Below, piece after piece: positions 34,299 to 41,695 of a DNA stretch of 64,000 bases. The stretch covers positions 186,001-250,000 of the forward strand of contig JAHZDZ010000002.1 in assembly GCA_019422105.1 (NCBI GenBank), written 5' to 3'. Both the position numbers and the translations under genes were made by a program. Each line of letters begins with the position of its first letter. Position 1 is the first letter of the stretch. Below the pieces are notes generated by a model that did no database searches, was not told the DNA's origin, and saw only the letters and a list, made by a program, of their open reading frames with translations. Origin of the DNA: Bacillota bacterium (GTDB lineage: Bacteria > Bacillota > Clostridia > Lachnospirales > Anaerotignaceae).

Positions 34299-35242
34299 AT
34301 GGATTTCCCCCTTTCTTCTGTGAGCCTCAGGAAAACATCCTCTAAGGACGGCTGTGTGATTTCTATGCCTGTAAAGGGAATGCCTTTTTCCATCAGAAAG
34401 CGTATTGTTTTCTGTAAAATGTCATTATGATTCTGGGTATCTGTAAGGAGGGATGCTCCTTTTTGCTGAATATTGGCAAATCCAAGAGAGGCGGCGATTT
34501 CAGGAGCCGTCTGCTGTGCCGTTTCCTTTTCTGTAAACGCAATGCGGAGTATATTTTTATGCAGGATTTCTCTGAGGGCCTGAGGCGACTCCTGTAAAAT
34601 TTCTCTGCCTTCCTTTATAATGCAGATAGAATCACTCAGCATTTCTGCTTCTTCCAGATAATGAGTTGTCAAGAAAACAGTCGTCCCGAAATCCTCCCGT
34701 ATTTTTTTCATCATATCCCACATGAGTTTCCTGGAGACAATATCCATAGCTACAGTTGGTTCGTCTAAAAATAAGATTTTAGGATTCGACATCATGTTGA
34801 GAGCGATATCGAGCCGTCTTTTTACACCGCCTGAATAGGAGGAGACGGGATAGTGAAGATAGCGCTCCAGACCGAAGCAGGAGATGAGAGTATCCATGCG
34901 CTCTTTTGCTTTCTCAGAGGGGATTTTATATAGCTTGCTTTGAAACAGCATGTTTTCCTTCAGGGAAAGATGGGAGTCAATGGAGGTGCGCTGCGCGACG
35001 CAGGCGATTTCCCTGCGGATGGAAGCGGCGTCTTCCACTAGATTTTTTCCGAGTAGTTTGGCTGTGCCGCTGTCCGGACATAGAAAAGTCGTAAGTATTT
35101 GAATAAGAGTTGATTTTCCGGCCCCGTTTGGACCTAACAGTGAAAATATCTGGCCCGCCTCAACAGAAAGAGACAGGCCCTTTAACGCCTGTACGCCGTT
35201 TTTGTACTTTTTGGTTAAGGCTTTAGCCTCAATTGCTCTCAT
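34295..35242 (-). CDS. ABC exporter ATP-binding protein (DrrA/NodI-like)
   Basis: This 315-residue ATPase has Walker A GPNGAGKST (about 38), signature SYSGGVKRRLD (about 138) and Walker B ILFLDEPTVAMD (about 160). A C-terminal extension of about 85 residues (ITQPSLEDVFLRLTEERG) is typical of the DrrA class. It powers the permease encoded next. Upstream on the same strand are a GyrI-like protein and an AraC-type regulator, so the four genes probably form one drug- or compound-responsive unit. Confidence 0.93.
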   Translation of the reverse strand: MRAIEAKALTKKYKNGVQALKGLSLSVEAGQIFSLLGPNGAGKSTLIQILTTFLCPDSGTAKLLGKNLVEDAASIRREIACVAQRTSIDSHLSLKENMLFQSKLYKIPSEKAKERMDTLISCFGLERYLHYPVSSYSGGVKRRLDIALNMMSNPKILFLDEPTVAMDIVSRKLMWDMMKKIREDFGTTVFLTTHYLEEAEMLSDSICIIKEGREILQESPQALREILHKNILRIAFTEKETAQQTAPEIAASLGFANIQQKGASLLTDTQNHNDILQKTIRFLMEKGIPFTGIEITQPSLEDVFLRLTEERGKSI

Positions 35243-35246
35243 GCGG

Positions 35247-35699
35247 TCACTCCTTTATGGGAAATATAATTTCAGTGATATAGGCATTGGGGTTGCCCTT
35301 TAAAAACATGCCCGGCCCTTTGATAAACACTTCTCGGAAAGGCGGCACCAATGAAATGCAGTGTTCCAGTGCATAGGCATCAATTGCCTCGTAGGCTTTG
35401 TATAATGTGTCATAGGGGCCGATATGAGCAGTGCAAATCGCCTTGACAGGCGGGAATTCCTGTACAGAAACATTTTGTCCGCCGGGATTTTCCGCTGTGG
35501 GAACACAAAGTTCCATATCACCTGTTTTTGTCTGTGCGTCCATTGCAAGATAATTGAAAAAGGGAGCGCCGTTTGTTTTTCCGCGTATTGATTTGAAAAC
35601 AGTGGGGAAAATTCTGTTTGCCTCCAAAATCGGCCCGCTGTAGCGCACAAAGGCGGCGCGAATCCCTTCTATTTCTCTTATTTCTATTTTGTATTCCAT
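35247..35699 (-). CDS. GyrI-like/AraC effector-binding domain protein
   Basis: This 150-residue stand-alone SHS2-type ligand-binding domain, as in GyrI and BmrR/AraC effector domains, begins MEYKIEIREIEGIRAAFVRY. The central CTAHIGPYDTLYKAYEAIDAY and the tail YITEIIFPIKE are typical. ATG 35699 has AGGAGGAG upstream and lies inside the end of the AraC gene (16-base overlap), so they are coupled. It may sense or sequester a small molecule. Confidence 0.85.
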   Translation of the reverse strand: MEYKIEIREIEGIRAAFVRYSGPILEANRIFPTVFKSIRGKTNGAPFFNYLAMDAQTKTGDMELCVPTAENPGGQNVSVQEFPPVKAICTAHIGPYDTLYKAYEAIDAYALEHCISLVPPFREVFIKGPGMFLKGNPNAYITEIIFPIKE

Positions 35700-36571
35700 G
35701 TTTTCTCCTCCTTTTCTTTTTTCACTGCTATCCACACTTCTGTGTGCCCGATGCGGGAAGGGTTGTCTGAAAACGGGTAAACCTCTAAATCCGGCAGTTC
35801 AGCATAGGTATAACCGGAAAAGGGAAGCCATTCCGTAAGAAAGCGTTTAAAAACAGACTGAACGGACATTTGGAAGGAACCCTCATTTTCAAATACGGCC
35901 CAAGCTGCGGCGGGGATAGAGCAGGCGAGCATACCCTCGGGCACTTCCCGATCTGTAGAGACACCGATATAATAAAAGATTTCTCCCGGTTTTTCATAAA
36001 CGGTTAAACCTAAAATACCGCAGGGCTTTTGATTTGATAAGCTGCAGATACGGCTGTATATGTCACTTTGTAATATCTGTGCCCAAAAAGTGGGTACTGT
36101 TTTGTGAGTTTCCTCCATTTTTTCTGTAATAGGGATGCGGACGCCAACGATTTGCATTGGTTCCTTTTCTTCTATTCGGTATGTCATGGGCTCTTCTCCG
36201 CTTACGCTGATTTTAAATCGGAGGGGAGGATAGGCGTTCAGCCTGCACCCCTGTTTTCTGGCAGCTATGGGAGGTAAGCCGTGTACGCTTTGAAAAGCGC
36301 GGTTAAAGGCGGTGGGAGAGGCATAGCCAAATTTTAAGGCGATGTCCAAAACCTTGCTGTCAGTGGACTGCAGCAAAAAGGCTGCCTGGGTCATTTTGCG
36401 CCGGCGCACGTAATCGGACAGGGAAATGCCAGCCGCGTAGGAAAACATACGTCCAAAATAGTAGGGAGAACAGCACGCAATACGGGCGGCTTCTTCGTAG
36501 GAAATTTCTCCGTCCAGATTATTTTCTATATACGCAATGGCACTGCTCAGCCGTTTTAACCATTCCATCAT
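35684..36571 (-). CDS. AraC-family regulator with GyrI-like effector domain
   Basis: This 295-residue regulator has two AraC helix-turn-helix motifs in the N-terminal 105 residues (ISYEEAARIACCSPYYFGRMF; VLDIALKFGYASPTAFNRAF). A GyrI-like effector-binding domain follows (about 125-290). DNA-binding part first and effector part second is the Rob/SoxS-fusion layout. It heads a minus-strand operon with a second GyrI-like protein and an ABC exporter, which it probably controls in response to a small hydrophobic compound. Confidence 0.9.
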   Translation of the reverse strand: MMEWLKRLSSAIAYIENNLDGEISYEEAARIACCSPYYFGRMFSYAAGISLSDYVRRRKMTQAAFLLQSTDSKVLDIALKFGYASPTAFNRAFQSVHGLPPIAARKQGCRLNAYPPLRFKISVSGEEPMTYRIEEKEPMQIVGVRIPITEKMEETHKTVPTFWAQILQSDIYSRICSLSNQKPCGILGLTVYEKPGEIFYYIGVSTDREVPEGMLACSIPAAAWAVFENEGSFQMSVQSVFKRFLTEWLPFSGYTYAELPDLEVYPFSDNPSRIGHTEVWIAVKKEKEEKTWNTK

Positions 36572-36708
36572 GATTCCTCCCTGTTTAAAGCATAGTGTAA
36601 TTATTTTTTGAAATCCTCTCTTTTTTTGCTCTCTTTTGTAAAGACTACTGTAATATAAATTTTAGCGCAAGGGAGAATTTTGGAAAGAAGGAAGAGAAAA
36701 GGAACAAT

Positions 36709-36740
36709 AAAAAAGGGATATATCATAAAGATATATCCCC
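36709..36740 (-). terminator. Minus-strand terminator
   Basis: Arms GGGATATATC and GATATATCCC are followed on the minus strand by TTTTTTATTG. It lies far downstream of the AlsT gene. Confidence 0.65.
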
Positions 36741-36743
36741 CCC

Positions 36744-36928
36744 AAAAAAAAGTCCTTTTAGAGTTAGGCAGAAAGAGATTCATTCCAGCAGCTTTTCGAA
36801 ATCCATGAAAAGCCTTGAAACTCCCTCTTTTCCTCAGACAAACAAAGTTCGTTTTGCAGATTCCAGTCAGAAAACTCTTTGTTTTCTGAACCTTTCCGCG
36901 GTTCAAAAATAGGTTTATTGACAGTCTG
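36744..36928. repeat. Repeat R2, copy B
   Basis: The element is collinear with 14650-14846. Shared blocks include CCAGCAGCTTTTCGAAA, CTTGAAACTCCCTCTTTTCC, TCAGACAAACAAAGTT and AGGTTTATTGACAGTCTG. The left terminal repeat is missing. It is intergenic, with no coding sequence. Confidence 0.7.
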
Positions 36929-36997
36929 AAGGGTATACCATAAAGATAATCCCCTGGGTGGACAAAAAAATCAAATTGACGTATCTAAGCAGACGTT

Positions 36998-37141
36998 TTA
37001 CAGATGTTCTTTATCGTAATCATGTAAATATACGGCTTCTTTTATTCCGATATTTTTGAAAGCATGTTTTAGAAAAGTCAAAAATGTCTTGCCCGAGCCG
37101 GCTGATGCCAGAGGCTCTGCATCCAAAAATAATCGAAGTAC
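36998..37141 (-). pseudogene. Possible remnant encoding a Walker A motif
   Basis: Directly after the AlsT stop and in the same frame, 47 sense codons read ...AEPLASAGSGKTFLTFLKHAF... and end at TAA. ASAGSGKT is a good P-loop. There is no ATG or ribosome site, so it looks like a fragment of a decayed ATPase gene, or chance. Confidence 0.3.
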
Positions 37142-37144
37142 TGA

Positions 37145-38518
37145 TTAGAGCTGTATCGTTTTTTTGCTGTTTTCCCGTTTTCTGTAATCCTTGTGGATTC
37201 TTGCGACAACACCGCTTAACGCCAGTAAGCCGATAAGATTTGGAATTACCATCAATCCGTTAAACATATCGGACATATCCCAGACCAGATTCACTTTCAG
37301 CTTTGAACCGACAATGACAAACAGAATAACCAGTACCGCATATATTTTTACCGCTTTTTTGCCGAATAAATATTTTACATTTACCTCTCCGAAAAAATAC
37401 CAGCCTATAATTGTAGAAAAAGCAAAAAACAGCATACATACAGCAATAAAAATATTTCCAAAGGAGCCGAATACGGAATTGAAGGCTGTCTGCGCCAAAG
37501 GCGCGCCTGTCAGACCGCTTTCCAGGGCATTTGTCGATATAATGACCAATGCTGTCAGAGTCAATATAACAAAGGTGTCGATAAAAACGCCTATCATGGC
37601 AACAATTCCCTGGTCACAGGGATGCTCCACATTTGCCATTGCATGTGCGTGAGGGGTGGAACCCATACCGGCCTCATTGGAAAACAGCCCTCTTGCCACG
37701 CCGTAGCGGATTGCCTCCCGTATTGTGATGCCTGCTACGCCGCCCGCCATTGCCTGGGGATGAAACGCCAGCACAAAGATCTCTTTGAAGGAGGTCAGTA
37801 TCATAGCTCTGTTGACAAATAATATGGCCAGGCATCCTATAATATAGAAGAGAGCCATGATTGGTACAATTTTTTCAGTTACGGATGCAATCCTTTTGGC
37901 GCCGCCGATAAAGATAAATGCGGCGGCGATGGCAACAAAAATCCCCACGATTACGGGTGGGATACCAAAAGCCGTATGGAAGGAATCACCGATAGAATTG
38001 GACTGAACCATATTTCCCATGAAGCCAAGGGCCAAAATAATGGCTACAGAGAAAAATCCTGCCAAAAATTTCCCAAATTTTCCCTTAAAAGCCGCAGTAA
38101 TGTAATATACAGGTCCGCCCGCTACCTCTCCGTTCGTTTTTATTCTGTACTCCTGTGCCAGTGTGGCTTCTGAAAAGATGGTCGCCATGCCGAAAAAGGC
38201 GCTCAGCCACATCCAGAAAATGGCGCCCGGGCCGCCGCTTGCAAGGGCCGTTGCGGCTCCGGCGATGTTTCCCGTACCGACCTGGGCGGCGACGGCGGTT
38301 GTCAGGGATTGAAAGGAGCTCATTCCGTTTTCTCCCGCTTTTTCCCCGTTAAATTTGATGTTTCCGAAAACCGCCTTCATACCTGCTCCAAATTTACGAA
38401 CCTGTATAAAGTTCAGCCGGATAGTGAAGTAGACGCCTGTACCGCATAATAAGAACAACAACGCAAAGTTCCATAAAAAATTATTGATAATGCCTACAAC
38501 TTGTGATAAGAAATCCAA
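37145..38518 (-). CDS. Sodium:alanine/glycine symporter (AGCS/AlsT family)
   Basis: This protein of about 457 residues has ten to eleven membrane helices. Signature segments are AAQVGTGNIAGAATALASGG, WMWLSAFFGMATIFSEATLA and GLFSNEAGMGSTPHAHA. It imports alanine, glycine or a related small amino acid with sodium. I prefer a TTG start at 38518 with AGAAGGGG eight bases upstream, because the GTG at 38527 overlaps that site. It is transcribed from its own promoter at 38585-38613 and lies upstream of, and on the same strand as, the locus 2 regulator terminator. It may serve the same pathway. Confidence 0.92.
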   Translation of the reverse strand: MDFLSQVVGIINNFLWNFALLFLLCGTGVYFTIRLNFIQVRKFGAGMKAVFGNIKFNGEKAGENGMSSFQSLTTAVAAQVGTGNIAGAATALASGGPGAIFWMWLSAFFGMATIFSEATLAQEYRIKTNGEVAGGPVYYITAAFKGKFGKFLAGFFSVAIILALGFMGNMVQSNSIGDSFHTAFGIPPVIVGIFVAIAAAFIFIGGAKRIASVTEKIVPIMALFYIIGCLAILFVNRAMILTSFKEIFVLAFHPQAMAGGVAGITIREAIRYGVARGLFSNEAGMGSTPHAHAMANVEHPCDQGIVAMIGVFIDTFVILTLTALVIISTNALESGLTGAPLAQTAFNSVFGSFGNIFIAVCMLFFAFSTIIGWYFFGEVNVKYLFGKKAVKIYAVLVILFVIVGSKLKVNLVWDMSDMFNGLMVIPNLIGLLALSGVVARIHKDYRKRENSKKTIQL

Positions 38519-38584
38519 TGATAACACCCCTTCTGTTTATTCTTGTGGGAGAAACATTTGTGTGCGTGGGATGCACTGTGGAAG

Positions 38585-38613
38585 ATTATACCAAAATAAA
38601 GCAGGAGGGGCAA
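38585..38613 (-). promoter_or_regulatory. Promoter of the AlsT-type symporter gene
   Basis: On the minus strand TTGCCC (38608-38613) and TATAAT (38585-38590) are 17 bases apart. The short leader shows no glycine riboswitch. Confidence 0.65.
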
Positions 38614-38728
38614 CCGATTTTGAAATAACTGGTACTATTGACTGTAAAAATAAAACAGACGACTGAAATAGTGTCGGCTTATAAGAATTTACAGCTTTTA
38701 AGAGCCTGTTTATTGGTATAAGGGCATA

Positions 38729-38766
38729 AAAAAGAGGATATATCATCTGATATATCCTCTTTTTTA
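38729..38766 (-). terminator. Terminator of the locus 2 XRE-cupin gene
   Basis: Near-perfect palindrome with arms AAAAAAGAGGATATATCA and TGATATATCCTCTTTTTT. It overlaps the stop codon of the regulator. Confidence 0.88.
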
Positions 38767-39321
38767 TTCTCTTGTCTGTTTGGCGTAGAACCAATAGGTG
38801 ACACATTTGCCGGGGCCGGCTTTCCTGTAGCTGTGAGGCGTATTTCTTGCAATGAATATACTGTCCCCCTCTGTCAGGGGATAATCGGTATTATTCATGG
38901 ACAGTATAAGGGAGCCCTCCGTCTGAACGCCCAGCTCATCCCTGTCCGCATGACCTGTACATAATATCTCGTCATAACAGGATTCGTCAATTGTAATACA
39001 GATACCCGTAATGTTATGGGTGTCTTCCGTGATGGATTCATAAACAATATTCGAGTTGGTGCAAAACAGGGTTTTGCGATCCTTTTTTTTAACCATAACG
39101 CCTTGGTTCACAGGGGTTTCTTCCATGATAGCGGTAAGATCTGTATCCAAAGCCATTCCGATTTTAAAAAGGTTATTTAAAGTTGGACTTGCCTGATTGC
39201 GCTCTATATTACTTAAATAGGCAGGGGAAAGCCCTGCTTTTTCTGCTACGTCCGTTAAAGTCAGGCCCTTTGCTTTTCTGATTTCTTTCAGCTTTTCGCC
39301 GATGTTAATTGAAATACTCAA
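38764..39321 (-). CDS. XRE-cupin transcriptional regulator (locus 2)
   Basis: This 185-residue regulator has an XRE helix-turn-helix at about 10-65 (LTLTDVAEKAGLSPAYLSNIERN) and a cupin at about 110-180 (RDELGVQTEGSLILSMNN, EGDSIFIARNTPHSYRK). The start is TTG at 39321 with GGAGGTAGTCAC before it. It is divergent from the locus 2 operon, the classic position for its controller. A palindrome AAAATAATacATTATTTT lies just upstream and a second AT-rich one precedes the divergent operon. It is similar to the locus 1 regulator. Confidence 0.9.
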   Translation of the reverse strand: MSISINIGEKLKEIRKAKGLTLTDVAEKAGLSPAYLSNIERNQASPTLNNLFKIGMALDTDLTAIMEETPVNQGVMVKKKDRKTLFCTNSNIVYESITEDTHNITGICITIDESCYDEILCTGHADRDELGVQTEGSLILSMNNTDYPLTEGDSIFIARNTPHSYRKAGPGKCVTYWFYAKQTRE

Positions 39322-39352
39322 GTGACTACCTCCAATAATTTTTGTACTTGTG

Positions 39353-39370
39353 AAAATAATACATTATTTT
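39353..39370. promoter_or_regulatory. Palindromic operator candidate, locus 2
   Basis: AAAATAAT, two bases, ATTATTTT. It lies about 30 bases upstream of the regulator start in the divergent promoter region (39322-39666, otherwise without genes). Confidence 0.45.
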
Positions 39371-39607
39371 AAAGGGCGTGTCAATGAAATAGGGGGGCAT
39401 TTTATGTTAATTTTTTATGTACATAAAAAAATGAGGGGGAAAACATGGCGAATAGTATTTATGTATAAAAAAATGAAAGCTTTTTTGGACAGTATTATTT
39501 TATGAATATAAAAATAAATGTTGCCATATTCGGGTGAATAATGTATAATATGGATAATAAATGAAATAGAAATGGAAAAATGATATGCAATATTTCCACT
39601 ATTTTTA

Positions 39608-39635
39608 AAATAATTTTATTATTATAAAATTATTT
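39608..39635. promoter_or_regulatory. AT-rich inverted repeat before the locus 2 operon
   Basis: Perfect 12-base arms AAATAATTTTAT and ATAAAATTATTT are separated by four bases, 31 bases before the first start codon. It could be an operator or a leader hairpin. Confidence 0.45.
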
Positions 39636-39666
39636 GTATGTGAAATATCAGAGGGAGGTGAATGAT

Positions 39667-39981
39667 ATGCCACATGTAACGGTAAAGGGTTTATCAAAGG
39701 AAGGGTTAGGTGAAATAGCCGCAGATTTAAAAAAGATGGTTGTGGAAACATCGGGAATGGACGCGGAGTATGTAAAAGTTTTCTATTCCCCTGTGGAAAG
39801 GATGGACGCTCCAAATGAGGTCGCAGTTGATATCTACTGGATGCACCGTCCGCAGGAAATGTGCGACAAGGTCGCAGAGGTTCTGACAAACTATCTGAAG
39901 GGGAAAGGACATGATTTTGTACAGGTAACTTTTACAGAGTTCCCCGGAAATCTTTTTTACGAAAATAATGTCCACTATTAA
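39667..39981 (+). CDS. DUF1904 tautomerase-like protein, locus 2
   Basis: This 104-residue paralogue of the locus 1 protein begins MPHVTVKGLS with proline second, as tautomerases require. VAVDIYWMHRPQEMCDKVAEV and the tail VTFTEFPGNLFYENNVHY match it. The start at 39667 has GAGGGAGGTGAATG upstream. Here it is the first gene of the operon, whereas in locus 1 it is the last, so its link to the pathway survives rearrangement. A role in tautomerising an enol or enamine intermediate is inferred. Confidence 0.85.
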   Translation: MPHVTVKGLSKEGLGEIAADLKKMVVETSGMDAEYVKVFYSPVERMDAPNEVAVDIYWMHRPQEMCDKVAEVLTNYLKGKGHDFVQVTFTEFPGNLFYENNVHY

Positions 39982-40027
39982 ATCTAAGGGTTATTTCAAA
40001 CAGCAACGCCAAAATGAAGGAGGAGAA

Positions 40028-41116
40028 ATGATGAAAAAAAGCAGCAGGATTCTTTCTATGGTTTTAGCAGGTGTTATGATGTTTTCTCTTGCAGCCTGCG
40101 GTGAGAAAAAAGAAGCAGCGCCGGCTGACAGCACTGCCAAAGAGGATGACGCCAGCAAAGGAGCCGATGATGCGGCAACAGCGGACTTTAAGCCGGTTAC
40201 ATTGAAATTTGCCAATCAGCATCCAAGCGATTCCACCGCTTCCAAATCGGACCAGGAAATTTGTGACGCGATTAAGGAAGCAACGGAAGGCCGTGTAACG
40301 GTAGAACTGTACACGGACAGCTCCCTTGGAGATTACACCAGCGTTTTTGAAGAATTGATGATGGGCACCATTGATATGGCTCATATTACGGCGGTAGAAA
40401 CCTATGACGCAAGAATGTCGGGCTCCATGCTTCCTTATTTGGGCTCCAACTATGAAGAGTTGGCAAAAGCATATGATCCGGAAAATTACCTTTATAAAAC
40501 AGTATTTGAGGTAGCACAGGGCTTAGGGCTTCGTACCTTTGGCTTCTACTGTGAAGGCTTCAGCGGTGTCGGCGTTGCCTCAGAGCTGACAAACGCCAAT
40601 GTTCCGGGACAGGACAAGGGCGCTATCGTCCGTATACCGGGACTTGACAACTTTGCTCTTGCTGCAAAGGATCTCGGCTTCAGAACCTCCACAATTGCTT
40701 ATTCCGATACCTATACGGCTATCCAGACAGGAACCGTTACCGGTTGGGTAGGCGGACCTCCAAACCTGAACTATCTGTATTTCCGTGATGTTATCAAATA
40801 TTACTATCATTACATGATGACACAGGAAGCTACTCAGATATTCATGAGTGAAAAGACATACCAGACACTTCTTCCTCAGGATCAGGAAGCTATCACAAAG
40901 ATTATCCAGGATAAATGTAAGGAAAGCGTTGAGCTGGCTGCGGCTGACGACGCGAAATACATGCAGATGATGAAGGACATGGGCATCAACATTGTTGAGT
41001 TTACAGATGAAGAAAGAGCTGCATTTGCTGACAGCTGCCGTCAAAACGTATGGCCTCAGCTTGCAAAGAACACCTCTCAGGAATTTATTGACAGTATTTT
41101 AGCAAGTCTGGAATAA
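40028..41116 (+). CDS. TRAP transporter solute-binding lipoprotein DctP, locus 2
   Basis: This 362-residue lipoprotein has signal MMFSLAACG (lipobox cysteine about 24). An acidic linker and a DctP domain follow (ELMMGTIDMAHI; IVRIPGLDNFAL with the probable carboxylate-binding arginine; TIAYSDTYTAIQTGTVTGWVGG). It shares layout with the locus 1 protein but differs in many positions, suggesting a related but distinct ligand. AAGGAGGAG precedes two adjacent ATG codons (40028, 40031); the second has the better spacing. Confidence 0.93.
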   Translation: MMKKSSRILSMVLAGVMMFSLAACGEKKEAAPADSTAKEDDASKGADDAATADFKPVTLKFANQHPSDSTASKSDQEICDAIKEATEGRVTVELYTDSSLGDYTSVFEELMMGTIDMAHITAVETYDARMSGSMLPYLGSNYEELAKAYDPENYLYKTVFEVAQGLGLRTFGFYCEGFSGVGVASELTNANVPGQDKGAIVRIPGLDNFALAAKDLGFRTSTIAYSDTYTAIQTGTVTGWVGGPPNLNYLYFRDVIKYYYHYMMTQEATQIFMSEKTYQTLLPQDQEAITKIIQDKCKESVELAAADDAKYMQMMKDMGINIVEFTDEERAAFADSCRQNVWPQLAKNTSQEFIDSILASLE

Positions 41117-41125
41117 ATAGAAATA

Positions 41126-41163
41126 AATTTAAGGCAATAGAAGCTATTCTATTGCCTTAAATT
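41126..41163 (+). promoter_or_regulatory. Intercistronic hairpin between dctP and dctQ, locus 2
   Basis: Perfect 15-base arms AATTTAAGGCAATAG (41126-41140) and CTATTGCCTTAAATT (41149-41163) have an 8-base loop. No T tract follows. It occupies the same position as the hairpin in locus 1 although the sequence differs, which suggests selection for structure. Confidence 0.75.
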
Positions 41164-41185
41164 AAACCAGAAAGGGATGAGAGTG

Positions 41186-41695
41186 ATGCTGAAAAAACTG
41201 GACGACGGTTTGGAATTTGTGGAAAATTGGATATTGATTCTTACGGGTATTGCGGTTTGTGTTCTTATATTTATCAGTGCCATGACACGCTATATTTTTA
41301 AAACGGACTTTTACGGATCAGAGGAGCTTATACTTTTTACGGCATTTTGGCTTTATTTTACGGGAAGCGCTATGGCGGCGAAAAAGGATACCCATATCAA
41401 TGCGAACATGATAAGCATGTTTGTCAAAAACCAAAAGATCGTAGCTACCTTTGACTTTATTAAATATCTTATCAGCTTATTTATATCGGTTATCGCAACA
41501 TACTGGTGCTATAACTATGTTACATGGTCCATACAGATGAAAGCGGCCTCCAATGTATTTAAGCTTCCCGTTGTTATAGGTCAGCTGCCGATATTCATAT
41601 CCTTTTTCCTTTGGACCCTTTATTTAATCCGCGATGTGATTAAGAGCTTCGGAAAAATCAAGCATGCGGGAGAAGAAGGAGGAGATGTGGCATGA
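41186..41695 (+). CDS. TRAP transporter small permease DctQ, locus 2
   Basis: This protein of about 169 residues has four membrane helices and family blocks TRYIFKTDFYGSEEL and AFWLYFTGSAMAAKKDTHINAN. I prefer ATG 41186, nine bases after AAAGGG; ATG 41177 directly abuts that site. It overlaps dctM by four bases and forms the permease with it. Confidence 0.92.
   Translation: MLKKLDDGLEFVENWILILTGIAVCVLIFISAMTRYIFKTDFYGSEELILFTAFWLYFTGSAMAAKKDTHINANMISMFVKNQKIVATFDFIKYLISLFISVIATYWCYNYVTWSIQMKAASNVFKLPVVIGQLPIFISFFLWTLYLIRDVIKSFGKIKHAGEEGGDVA

Noticed and set aside
36601..36906. Minus-strand open frame over repeat R2
   Set aside because: It lies within the repeat, lacks a ribosome site and its peptide is not conserved with copy A.
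38528..38728. Glycine riboswitch upstream of the AlsT-type gene
   Set aside because: The promoter lies about 60 bases before the start, leaving a leader too short for a glycine aptamer, and no aptamer core was seen.
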